NCBI RefSeq assembly: GCF_900112525.1
Contig: NZ_FOMD01000003.1
Span: forward strand, 1-64,000
Length of the DNA: 64,000 nucleotides
Source: Klenkia taihuensis
GTDB taxonomy: Bacteria; Actinomycetota; Actinomycetes; Mycobacteriales; Geodermatophilaceae
Reading direction: 5' to 3'
Part shown: positions 34,320 to 42,835 of the stretch, one piece after another
How positions within the stretch are numbered: position 1 is the first letter of the stretch
Layout: every line of letters starts with the position of its first letter
Notes under the pieces: generated by a model
Database searches by the model: none
Seen by the model: the letters and a program-made list of their open reading frames with translations, nothing else
What the model was told of the DNA's origin: nothing
Made by a program: the position numbers and the translations under genes

Positions 34320-36056
34320 TCACTGTGGGTTCTTCCTTAAGCGGTTGCGGCCGTTCAGTCGCAGCCACTCCGATTCATCTAGACCAATTCGCCCGCCGAC
34401 TTGAGCCGCGTTGACCGCAATCCTAAGCGCGTGCTCTGGTCGAAGGTCTGCTAGCCAAATGTACGTCTGTCGATCCCCATCGGCCTCGAAACGCCATTCG
34501 GCCTTTCCTGCATGCCAGATAGCCCGCACTTCGGAGTCCGCCGGCGTGAAAGTGGGCATAGACGTCTCGTAAGGGTGCGAACTGCTTTGAAGTCGCAACT
34601 CTGTCCCATCGACGTCGAGCAATGCGACGTCGAAGCTTCCGCTATTGGACCCTGAAACGTGAAGCGGCACGAGCGGGAACTTTCGTTTCCCCTTGACCCT
34701 CACAGAATCGCACAAGGGCATCACGCAGACCCAGTATTGCCAGCCATCGGTGCCGCCATTGCGAAGAACTGTCCCCAGTCGAAGAACCGGAGCCTTCCCG
34801 CGCTTGAGGATCTCAGGAACAGCGTCGTGATGACTGCGTGCCACGCATGATAAGCGCGCGAATGAGTGATCCGCCCTGTCCGCATCGGACGCAGAACCAG
34901 CAAAAACACTCGTCAGTGAAGCGACATCCGTGAAAGTCAGGTCGGCACGCTTAATCGACTGACCACCGTTTGTTGCGGCCTTCAGGGCGCTCCGGATAGC
35001 TTCTTGAGGACCCACCTCAATCTCTCGAAAAAGCGTCTTCACCCAGTCGGCATCCACGGCCTGCGGTTCGTGCTGGTCGCGTGCAATCAAGGGGGTGAAG
35101 TTTGGTTGAGCAACGACTTCCGACGCCCAGGCACCTATGGCAGACCGGTCCACGTTTCCTGCCACTCCCGCGGCCTCAAGAAGCGCCGATATCTGCTGCA
35201 CCACGATCGAGACAGCGAAGTCCCCATCATCGCCTGTGAGTACAGAATGACTCGCGTAAGCAGCGTCAAGGCTCACGTCGAACCGTGCCACCAGTGCGCT
35301 CGAGTTGTCGCGCAATACGGCCAGCGCCTCCAGGACCAGACCTCGCAGCAGGCCATGGTTGGCTGCTGCGAACTCACCGATCAGCACGTCGGGCAGTTCG
35401 GATTCCGTAGCACTTTTGGTGTTCACGCGTGCACCAGAACCCTTACCGATAATCGAGATGCGGTAACCCGGACCGCGAACCCCTAGGGTTCCCGTTTCAG
35501 ATTGAGCCGCGTCCAGGGCCGTCACCCCATGGGGAGTGCTGCCATCCTTCGACGAATGCTGCCTCACCAACGCATCAGCCACCTTCTTCTGAATAGAATC
35601 AAGGTCGATGTCATGGGTGTAGATGCAAATCAAACGTAGGCGGCTGCGATGGTCCCCACCGAGAAGGTCCTTGATTATCGCTAATGTCGCCCGTCCGTCG
35701 TCCCCATTCATCCGCCAATCGAGAACGAAGGCGTCCGCCCGTTGAGCTACAGCTAGCACTTGGTCCTTCAGAGTGCTCCCTGGCTTTGGCGAAAGGAGTG
35801 CGCAGATAAGTCCTTGAGCGGCGAAAGACTCGACTATAGAACGTCCGTCCAAACGTGCGGTTGCGCGACCGACAGGCGCCGTGGCAACATCGTCGGCCGC
35901 CTCATTCGGTGTGTCTGAGGTGTCGTCGGGCGTCACGAGCCTCAAGGGGACCGCACTATTATCGAATGAAATCTCGTCGTCCACGACCACCACGGTCTGC
36001 AGATAATGAGTCGCAATCTCACGAGCCCGCGCACGGGGCACGCTGGTACTTGTCAT
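34320..36056 (-). CDS. Receiver-domain protein of a MORC/kinase pair
   Basis: A 578-residue protein. The first 160 residues form a response-receiver domain with an insertion: the acidic pair in VVVVDDEIS (D26, D27), the phosphoacceptor in FVLDWRMN (D113) and the Thr of IYTHD (T147) are all present. The remaining 400 residues have no DNA-binding helix that could be recognised and may be the effector; stretches include LRLGTVLRNGGTDGWQYWVC and WRFEADGDRQTYIWLADL. The ATG at 36056 overlaps the stop of the sensor gene (ATGA). Codon use is clearly more A/T-rich than in the core genes. Probably receives phosphate from the sensor and carries the output, perhaps in phage defence; that is inference. 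Confidence 0.82.
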   Translation of the reverse strand: MTSTSVPRARAREIATHYLQTVVVVDDEISFDNSAVPLRLVTPDDTSDTPNEAADDVATAPVGRATARLDGRSIVESFAAQGLICALLSPKPGSTLKDQVLAVAQRADAFVLDWRMNGDDGRATLAIIKDLLGGDHRSRLRLICIYTHDIDLDSIQKKVADALVRQHSSKDGSTPHGVTALDAAQSETGTLGVRGPGYRISIIGKGSGARVNTKSATESELPDVLIGEFAAANHGLLRGLVLEALAVLRDNSSALVARFDVSLDAAYASHSVLTGDDGDFAVSIVVQQISALLEAAGVAGNVDRSAIGAWASEVVAQPNFTPLIARDQHEPQAVDADWVKTLFREIEVGPQEAIRSALKAATNGGQSIKRADLTFTDVASLTSVFAGSASDADRADHSFARLSCVARSHHDAVPEILKRGKAPVLRLGTVLRNGGTDGWQYWVCVMPLCDSVRVKGKRKFPLVPLHVSGSNSGSFDVALLDVDGTELRLQSSSHPYETSMPTFTPADSEVRAIWHAGKAEWRFEADGDRQTYIWLADLRPEHALRIAVNAAQVGGRIGLDESEWLRLNGRNRLRKNPQ

Positions 36057-39000
36057 TGACGTGGTTCTCCAGCCTCATTTGAGGTTGCATGCATATTGGC
36101 CTGATTTATATCCTCAGATTCGGTCGTATCGGGCAATGGCACGATCGCGAAGCAAGCTCCCTGACCCCTCTCGTCCGCATGTCCATGCCCGGCCCCAGCT
36201 GGCCAGTCCAGACCCGACCCTTGACGAAGCTGCAGTTCATAGCCGTTTCTGCGTAGGACGTCGCGGCTGACTTTAAGGCCAACACCTCGCCCTCCTGGTT
36301 TACGTGACCAGTTCATCTCGAAGATTCTTTCCTCGTCCCGCAATCTGACGCCGGGCCCGTTGTCCTTCACGAGCCAAGCAGAGTCGGCATAGTCAAGAAC
36401 GACCGAACGGGGCTTTGGACGTTGATTCAGCCAGAAAAGTGCATTGTCGATCAAATTCAGGAAGACTGGATAGAAGGTTGAAGGGTAGCCAGAAACGGAT
36501 GCTCGGTGGAAGGCGTCGGACATTGTGATAGAGACATCGTGACGTTGAGTTCGATCGCGAAATAGGTCCATCACAAAGTGAAAAATCTCATCTCCAGTGA
36601 TCAATACTGGCCGGCGATAAAGGCGACGCTGTAGAGGTGTAAACATGGTGAGGTAGGCATCCAAATGTTCAAAGGAGGCCGAAAGGTTGCTCTCGATCGG
36701 ACGCAAATCGGGATTTATCCTTGCCCACGGCCGAAGTGCACGCAGGTTGTTTCTCACCGCCGTCACACTGGCCGAGAATTCATGGTTGATGATTTCCACG
36801 GCTCGACCAAGCTGGGCCAGCTCGAGATCCGCTTCTGCGTCATCCCTAAGAGCCAGCACTTCTTCCTCCAGGGCAACCAAGTCTTCGTCAGGTGCAGGGT
36901 CATCGTTGACCAGACGCGATAGAATTGGCTGTAACCTACCCAACCGCTGCTGCTGCGCCTTGATGGACCTATCGACTATTTCATAAGCAGTTCGTCGAGC
37001 AGTAAGGACGGCCTTCGTGTGTTCCACGCTGGCCGCCGACACTATGGTTGTAGCCTCGCTGATGGACGCTTCGACTGCCTCGATAGCATCGCTCAGGATA
37101 TTCAAGACATGCTGGTGCGCCGAGTCCGCTGAGTAGCGAGAACGTTCCACCGAATGGCCCCATGAACCATGAAGTTCTTCCATGTCGGCACGGCTGGCTC
37201 GTAAAAGTTCCTCGTGGACTCGTCGATCAGTAATCTCGGGTGCAGTCAGCGCGGATAGCGCAGCAGTGACTATCCGGTCGAGCTGTTCTTCTGCGGCTGG
37301 CAATGTCGTGTCGAGGAGCTTTTCGTTGCTCTCTTGCCATACCGAATAGTCGCGTTGCATATCCCTTGCCAGCCCAACTCCGTCAGGCCGCTCGATCAGG
37401 TACCTATGAGAGATCTGGCGAAGTTCGCGACGCGCCTTGGTGTCGAGGTGGATGATCTCAGATGCTTCTCCGGGCGACGCGGCGTGGTTAAACAGATGGC
37501 GGCGCTCTTGGAGCTCATTGCGCAGGCCGTCCACCACCTCGGCAACTTCGCGTTGCGGTGTCCCGTTCTCGAACGCGGCGACCTTGACTTGCAACTCTTC
37601 CCGCAACCGATTTCTTTGCGGCCTCACGTTAGACTCGCGCCGTTCCCGCGCCGATTGCTGCAGCGCTTGGCGGATGCGCAGGTATTCCTTCCCCTCCTCA
37701 GTGCTGCTCCGGAAGAAGTCCGCTGCCAACTGGACGAACATGTTTTTCAGAATTGCGACCATTTCGCGGTAAGCAAGATTCTCTCTGAATCCTTCGCGCC
37801 CAGCCTTTTCCTGCAGGTCGGGGTTGTCGTCTGAATTTATGTCGACGGCACCGAAAAGTCGTCGATACGAGAAAAAATGGTAGGCCGCGTTCTTGCTGCG
37901 CCGTTCCTCGATGTTGAGGTAATCGACGTCCGAATTGCCATACGGAAGGATGCGGATGCCGTCTCGGTAGATGTACAGGCCCGCAACGCGGTTGAGTTTC
38001 GCGTTGATAGCATTATAGTCGACATCGGATAGGCGTGACTGTTTGGCTGTCCCCTGAACATATCCAAACCGGATGGTGAATGGCCCGCATCTGGTTCGAC
38101 CATTGCTGCCAGGCCATGGAATCACGTGCTCGAGCGGGTCGCCGCCAAAGATTCTTACGGTGCCATGAAATGTTCCGTTCTCATCGAAGCGACCGTCAAA
38201 CTCGTGGTCGACACGCGAGAAGTCCTCCTCGTTGAAAAACTCGGCCCCGTCAAGCAAGTCGCGGGGAGGACTACCTTCACGAATCTCGCGAAAAGCTGTC
38301 CTGAACCCCGGGACGTTCTTCCGAGAAAAGCTGTTTGTGAATCCAATCAGCAGTTTGACGAGTCGGCTAGCTGAGCCATCTTCCTGTGGAGCCGTCTCGA
38401 GAGCCAAGGTTTCGTCGACCGGCGTCACCAGAAAGTGTGTCCCGTAACCCTTCCCATCGAGACGAGGTCCTGAGAGTTGTTGTATTGCAGCAAAATCAAG
38501 TTGTCGAAGATGGTTTAGTTCCTTACGAATTGCCCGCACCGTCTCGGGCGGCATTCGAGTCTCCAGTTCGGACAGGTGGGCGAGCATCACTTCCGTGAGA
38601 TCAACGACGAGTTCATGGTCGACATGGCCGCCTGGCGCAATCGAAACTGTGGGTATCCGAATATCATCAAGGGTTAGGCCCGGGACTGTGAAGAAGCGCC
38701 AACAGATAAGCGCGACCGTTGTGGCAGAGTTGTTAGTTACATCCCGTGGTCGGGTCATCACGAGGACTTGCTCGCCCAATGAAGCGATGGCTAAGCGGCC
38801 GATACCCTTCTCGCCCAGAACTGGGCGGGGAGCAAAGCCGTCGGGTGGAGCTAAAGAGGAAAACCTTCCACCAGTCGTCTTGCTGTCGGTGCCAACCGTC
38901 AGCCATCGGTCTAGGAAATCGCGCTCGGACATGCCGACGCCGTCGTCGCGGAGGAGAAGGGCGTTCTTGTCTAGAAGATTGTCGACTACAACACGTGATG

Positions 39001-39115
39001 CATATGCGTCGTAGCTGTTCTTAAATAGTTCGTTGATAGCCGTTGGAATTCCTGCGATCTGCTGCCGACCGAGCATGTCGACGGTCCTCGCTGATGTAGT
39101 GAATCGTGCCATCAT
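36053..39115 (-). CDS. Tandem GHKL protein: MORC-like ATPase plus histidine-kinase-like half
   Basis: A 1,020-residue protein with two GHKL ATPase sites. The N-terminal one is Hsp90/MORC-like: ELFKNSYDA (about 29-37), RDDGVGMS (about 56-63) and GEKGIGRLA (about 101-109), followed by an S5-like region. Helical and coiled-coil segments link it to a kinase-like C-terminus with IINHEFSASV, a probable phospho-acceptor box with His near 778, then NLIDNA, VKDNGPGV, IFEMNWS and GGRGVGLKV. No membrane segment is present. GAGG precedes tandem ATGs at 39115 and 39112. The downstream receiver gene is translationally coupled, so this is a cytoplasmic two-component relay with a MORC sensor. Confidence 0.87.
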   Translation of the reverse strand: MMARFTTSARTVDMLGRQQIAGIPTAINELFKNSYDAYASRVVVDNLLDKNALLLRDDGVGMSERDFLDRWLTVGTDSKTTGGRFSSLAPPDGFAPRPVLGEKGIGRLAIASLGEQVLVMTRPRDVTNNSATTVALICWRFFTVPGLTLDDIRIPTVSIAPGGHVDHELVVDLTEVMLAHLSELETRMPPETVRAIRKELNHLRQLDFAAIQQLSGPRLDGKGYGTHFLVTPVDETLALETAPQEDGSASRLVKLLIGFTNSFSRKNVPGFRTAFREIREGSPPRDLLDGAEFFNEEDFSRVDHEFDGRFDENGTFHGTVRIFGGDPLEHVIPWPGSNGRTRCGPFTIRFGYVQGTAKQSRLSDVDYNAINAKLNRVAGLYIYRDGIRILPYGNSDVDYLNIEERRSKNAAYHFFSYRRLFGAVDINSDDNPDLQEKAGREGFRENLAYREMVAILKNMFVQLAADFFRSSTEEGKEYLRIRQALQQSARERRESNVRPQRNRLREELQVKVAAFENGTPQREVAEVVDGLRNELQERRHLFNHAASPGEASEIIHLDTKARRELRQISHRYLIERPDGVGLARDMQRDYSVWQESNEKLLDTTLPAAEEQLDRIVTAALSALTAPEITDRRVHEELLRASRADMEELHGSWGHSVERSRYSADSAHQHVLNILSDAIEAVEASISEATTIVSAASVEHTKAVLTARRTAYEIVDRSIKAQQQRLGRLQPILSRLVNDDPAPDEDLVALEEEVLALRDDAEADLELAQLGRAVEIINHEFSASVTAVRNNLRALRPWARINPDLRPIESNLSASFEHLDAYLTMFTPLQRRLYRRPVLITGDEIFHFVMDLFRDRTQRHDVSITMSDAFHRASVSGYPSTFYPVFLNLIDNALFWLNQRPKPRSVVLDYADSAWLVKDNGPGVRLRDEERIFEMNWSRKPGGRGVGLKVSRDVLRRNGYELQLRQGSGLDWPAGAGHGHADERGQGACFAIVPLPDTTESEDINQANMHATSNEAGEPRQ

Positions 39116-39419
39116 TCGCCTCGTGCAATGAGGAATCCCGCGTGCATGTCGTGAGCTTAGACGACAAGGGGGTCGATCGGCCGTAGGCGCCCCCGCTCTG
39201 ACCGACGCCTGAACGGGAGACGATGCACGAGAGGTCGTTCAAGACGCCGTCTTTGCCTGGTGACAGGACGAGTGCATGAGTCGGTCCCCTTCGGCGTTGC
39301 CGTAGGTCCTCGGTATCCGTAGGTGTGGCGGGACTGCGTTGCGGCTTTCGTCGCGGTAATGTTCACTTCTTTGTGGCGGTCTCCTGTGCGCATCTCGCGC
39401 TAGGGCTGCCACTTCTCTC
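39116..39419. other. Intergenic spacer without a recognised gene
   Basis: About 300 bp between the first cytosine methyltransferase and the MORC-kinase gene, both on the minus strand. Short open frames on the minus strand (for example 39157-39393) have arginine-rich compositions typical of noncoding frames and no family resemblance. The spacer probably carries the promoter of the MORC-kinase operon, but no clear box was found. Confidence 0.5.
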
Positions 39420-40532
39420 TCAGTGGCAAAGCTTATCGGCGATGTGGGTTGCGAGACCGTGTGCCAGCTCTATTGGTACCGCATTTCCGATCTGACGAGC
39501 GATATCTAGTTTCGATCCACACCACTTGAAGTCGTCTGGAAACCCCTGTAGTCGGGCCGCTTCATGGTGCGTGATGGCGCGGTCGCGCTCAGGGTGCAGG
39601 TACCGACCCTTCTCGGGCTTGAAGAACTCCGTCCGGATGGTGACCGAAGGGCGGTCCCAGTGCATCCGGCCCATTACGTCGAGCGAGCCCTTGTCGTGAC
39701 CTTTCCAGCAATTGGCCTTCAGATCGTCCGGCAGGTCAAGTCGGTTGCCGCCCACCCGGATGTGCCTGAACCGGTTGAGGGACAGATCGGTGTAGTGACG
39801 TGTGACATGCAGGTCGGGGGACTGGTAGACGCCCGGGACATCTCGACTGAAGAACCCGACTACCCCAGAGGGGAGTTCGCGGTGTGTCGGGTCAACATGC
39901 TCGTCCAGCCCTATGAGCGCTTGCCGGACCGTCTTCCAATCGGCCTTGGCCACCGTTCCCTCTGGCACCGCAATCTTGGGTAGATCGCGGTGCGTTCCGA
40001 TGACGATGAACCGTCGGCGAAGCTGAGCGGCTCCGAAGTCGGTCGCCCGAACAATGCGAGCATCGATGTCGTACTGCTCGAGCAGGCCGCCCGGGGCCGT
40101 CTCCCGGGCCAGCATCTGGAATTGGTCGCTCGTGCTGAAGCGGTCCACGTTCTCGATCAGGAAGGCTTGCGGTCGAACTTTGATCAACGTCTCCATGTAA
40201 TGACGCCACAGCTCGTTCCGTGGATCGAAAGGGCTCTTCTTTCCGAGGTTCGAGAACCCCTGGCACGGAGGCCCACCCACGACGACGTCCGCCTCGGGAA
40301 GATCGCCTTCGACCCAGTCTTCGATCTTTCCCCAAAAGACGTGGTCCTCGCCGAAATTGGCTGCATACGTCGACGCGGCCGCGAGGTCGTGCTCGACCGC
40401 CGCCACTGGGTCGAACCGCTTCGTCAGGTCGAAACCGGTGGTGAGACCACCGCACCCGGCGAACAGGTCGATCACGCGAAGCCGAGAGGGCTCGGAGTCG
40501 TCGATCAACATCTCGGGGTCAGCTTCCCGCAC
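39420..40532 (-). CDS. DNA (cytosine-5) methyltransferase, first copy
   Basis: A 370-residue C5-cytosine methyltransferase of an R-M system. Motif I DLFAGCGGLT, motif IV GGPPCQGFS with the catalytic Cys, motif VI LIENVDRF, motif VIII QLRRRF and motif X RQIGNAVP are all present. The target-recognition region is short and includes HVTRHYTDLSLNRFRHI and VTIRTEFFKPEKGRYLHPE. The second methyltransferase (48543) has very similar segments at the same places, so the two are paralogues. GTG 40532 is the longest start and ATG 40511 an alternative. It is divergent from the Vsr gene. Confidence 0.93.
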   Translation of the reverse strand: MREADPEMLIDDSEPSRLRVIDLFAGCGGLTTGFDLTKRFDPVAAVEHDLAAASTYAANFGEDHVFWGKIEDWVEGDLPEADVVVGGPPCQGFSNLGKKSPFDPRNELWRHYMETLIKVRPQAFLIENVDRFSTSDQFQMLARETAPGGLLEQYDIDARIVRATDFGAAQLRRRFIVIGTHRDLPKIAVPEGTVAKADWKTVRQALIGLDEHVDPTHRELPSGVVGFFSRDVPGVYQSPDLHVTRHYTDLSLNRFRHIRVGGNRLDLPDDLKANCWKGHDKGSLDVMGRMHWDRPSVTIRTEFFKPEKGRYLHPERDRAITHHEAARLQGFPDDFKWCGSKLDIARQIGNAVPIELAHGLATHIADKLCH

Positions 40533-40731
40533 CGAGGTTGCACCGCCGTTTCATGCTGGCGCATGCCGTCGCGGTGGCACGCGCGTCGTGGGGACCACAC
40601 TATCGATCGTCTGTTGGGGAGGACGGTAAGCGCGCCGTCTGACAATTTGTCCCGCCGGGTCTCGGTGGGGTGCCTGCCGGGGTAACACCCGGTTGCTCAC
40701 CGAGTCAAATGCCAGGTCAGGAGGGTCCGTG

Positions 40732-41172
40732 GTGGACGAACGCCCGCCTGCCTCCAGCGCAGGGGTCGCGGCCCGGATGAGTCGTGCTCGACGTAGGGAC
40801 ACTGCGCCCGAAGTGGCGATCCGCCGTGAGGCTCATCGGCGAGGACTGAGGTATCGGGTCGACACACCGGTGCCCGGCCTGCCGCGCCGACGGCCGGACA
40901 TCGTCTTCACCCGTCAGCGCGTGACCATCTTCGTCGATGGCTGCTTCTGGCATTCGTGCCCCGTGCATGCGACTGCTCCCAAGTCGAACAGCGACTGGTG
41001 GGCGGCCAAGCTTCAGCGCAACGTCGTCCGGGACCGCGAGACCGATGACCGACTACGCGCCCTGGGCTGGACGGTGTTGCGTTTCTGGGAGCACGAGGAC
41101 CCGATCGCCGTGGTGGACGTCATCGAGCGTGTGGTCCGGCCGCCCACGCCCGATCGTCAGGCATCGGCGTGA
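40732..41172 (+). CDS. vsr: Very short patch repair endonuclease
   Basis: A 146-residue mismatch endonuclease that nicks next to T:G mismatches arising from deamination of 5-methylcytosine. The family pattern is complete: ARMSRARRRDTAPEVAIRRE, RRPDIVFTRQRVTIFVDGCFWH with the metal-site Asp and the CFWH motif, and GWTVLRFWEHED at the C-terminus. GGAGGG lies upstream of tandem GTGs at 40729 and 40732; the second has better spacing. It is divergent from the first methyltransferase and overlaps the DUF6339-like gene by 16 bp at the 3' end. Its job is to protect the sites methylated by the two neighbouring enzymes. Confidence 0.93.
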   Translation: MDERPPASSAGVAARMSRARRRDTAPEVAIRREAHRRGLRYRVDTPVPGLPRRRPDIVFTRQRVTIFVDGCFWHSCPVHATAPKSNSDWWAAKLQRNVVRDRETDDRLRALGWTVLRFWEHEDPIAVVDVIERVVRPPTPDRQASA

Positions 41173-41945
41173 CGAGGGCCGGCAATCTGGCTCTGCGCCC
41201 GTAGGACAGCGACGGCCTCGTCTGCGGCGTCCTGCACCTGTCGGCGCAGTTCGTTCTGGTCGAGCGCCTCGAAGTCCACGACAGCGCCCCACCGGGATAA
41301 CCGCTTGAGCACGTCGACGAGGACGTCCCGTTCCGGCGCGCCCGAGCGGTCGATCGACGGCCATATGTCGGCGAGCGTCCGGATCAGGACCCGACTGCCC
41401 CCGATCGATCGCCGTCTCGCGAAAATCTGGTCAAAGGCAGCCTCGCCGAAAGTGTCCAGCAGTCGGTAGGGCTCGAACCGCTGCGGTAACGCGAGCAGGT
41501 GGGCGCGCCACCAGAGCCGACCCCAGACGTGTCGGGTGATGTCCGTCCCGAGAACCCGGTCCCCAGGAGGTCGGGGATACCGCCAGTACGAGACGTCGGG
41601 CAGCAACACCAACGCGATGAAGGCCCAGATGGATCGGACGGCGGCCTCGCCGGCGACTAGTCCGCACCGCTGGTGGAGCAGCTGAGCGATCTCCAGGTCG
41701 AACATCACGCGGTCCTGGCGTCGCCCCTCCTTGGGGAAACCAGCACGGCCGGCGATCTCCAGGACGTCGTCACGAAGGCGTTGGAGCTCCTCTTCGGTGA
41801 CCCGGCGACCGCCAGTCGCAGCGAAGACGGCGGCAGGATGACGTAACGCATGCTGGCTGCTCAGCTCCGCTATCGGGACCTGCTGGTACTCCTGGTGCAG
41901 GCGTTTCGCTGTGTCCCCGAGGAGACGCGGATAGAGGACGCTCAC
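41157..41945 (-). CDS. DUF6339-like protein of the paraMORC/Z1 operon
   Basis: A 262-residue cytoplasmic protein, last in the five-gene minus-strand operon. Its N-terminus MSVLYPRLLGDTAKRLHQEY and the middle WGRLWWRAHLLALP followed by EPYRLLDTFGEAAFDQIFARR match proteins annotated as DUF6339 that sit beside Z1 helicases. No nuclease or ATPase motif is visible. GTG 41945 overlaps the stop of the preceding gene by 4 nt. It probably serves as a structural or specificity part of the restriction complex. Confidence 0.75.
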   Translation of the reverse strand: MSVLYPRLLGDTAKRLHQEYQQVPIAELSSQHALRHPAAVFAATGGRRVTEEELQRLRDDVLEIAGRAGFPKEGRRQDRVMFDLEIAQLLHQRCGLVAGEAAVRSIWAFIALVLLPDVSYWRYPRPPGDRVLGTDITRHVWGRLWWRAHLLALPQRFEPYRLLDTFGEAAFDQIFARRRSIGGSRVLIRTLADIWPSIDRSGAPERDVLVDVLKRLSRWGAVVDFEALDQNELRRQVQDAADEAVAVLRAQSQIAGPRHADA

Positions 41946-42835
41946 GGTTCCACCAGGAGCTGTGATGCGTCCTGAACGCGACTGCTGAACAGGGCGGGCG
42001 CTGTCTGGCGTTCTCGGCGGAGAGCTTCCAAGGAGAACGCCGGGAAAGCGATCCGGGCCACGTTGAGGAGAACTGCCCCCAGCGACCCGATCGGGTATTC
42101 GACATGATCATTGAGGTCATCGAGAGTCAGTGCCTTATCCAGCAGGACCCGCATTACGTCCGTCCGCAGAGCGGATAGGACTCGGCGATCGGCCTCTGTC
42201 GGCGCAGAGGCGGCCTCGACGGCACGCATGACCACAGCGTGACGCTCGTTGAGGAGCAGGAGGATCGACCCGAGTGCCGCGGACTCGAGGTCCTCGTCGA
42301 TGTGGAGATACCAGGCTGCGCCGGTCGGATAGGGCAAATCGTGGAAATCGGCGGTGGCGATGGGGAAGAGGGTGTTGTCCGCTTCCAGCTTGAGGCGATG
42401 CCTGTCCGACCACAGGACACTCCCGGGTCTGGTTGCTGCTGCAGGAGAGGCTCCCGGCGCGGATGCCCGCAGGATGACGCTGGTGATCAGCTCAAGATGA
42501 CCTCCAAGATCATCCCCGGGTAAGCGGAAATCGATGTTTGTCTCGAAGCCGTCCTCCGCGGGGAGACCGATCCGCCAGGCGCGACCTCGCAGCGCGGAGT
42601 TGCTGGCGAACCACTGCACGCTGACATCAAGAGTGGCGCCGATGGGCAGCCCAGACAGTCGGCGAAGGCGTAGTCCATCGACGGAGCCCGCTCGGTGGAG
42701 GGCAAGAGTGGTGCTGTAGTCCCAGTCGGGCAGAGTATCGGTGAGCGGCTCTGCCCCGTCGGGGGTCAATCGAGACCAGGGGCCGACGCTGACGACGTCC
42801 GATGGTGGACGGAGGAACGGGAAGACGCGGCTCAC
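41942..42835 (-). CDS. Unrecognised protein of the paraMORC/Z1 operon
   Basis: A 297-residue protein without a recognised family. It has a mixed beta-rich N-terminal half (LRLRRLSGLPIGATLDVSVQWF, then RIGLPAEDGFETNIDF) and a helical C-terminal half (ALRTDVMRVLLDKALTLDDL, then YPIGSLGAVLLNVARIAFP). No signal peptide or membrane segment. It is fused by 4-nt overlaps to the genes on both sides, so it must be made together with the GHKL ATPase and the DUF6339-like protein. Its place in the operon suggests a subunit that contacts the ATPase or DNA. Confidence 0.8.
   Translation of the reverse strand: MSRVFPFLRPPSDVVSVGPWSRLTPDGAEPLTDTLPDWDYSTTLALHRAGSVDGLRLRRLSGLPIGATLDVSVQWFASNSALRGRAWRIGLPAEDGFETNIDFRLPGDDLGGHLELITSVILRASAPGASPAAATRPGSVLWSDRHRLKLEADNTLFPIATADFHDLPYPTGAAWYLHIDEDLESAALGSILLLLNERHAVVMRAVEAASAPTEADRRVLSALRTDVMRVLLDKALTLDDLNDHVEYPIGSLGAVLLNVARIAFPAFSLEALRRERQTAPALFSSRVQDASQLLVEP

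Noticed and set aside
39157-39393. A 78-codon minus-strand frame in the spacer before the MORC-kinase gene
   Set aside because: No ribosome site, arginine-rich noncoding composition and no recognisable family.
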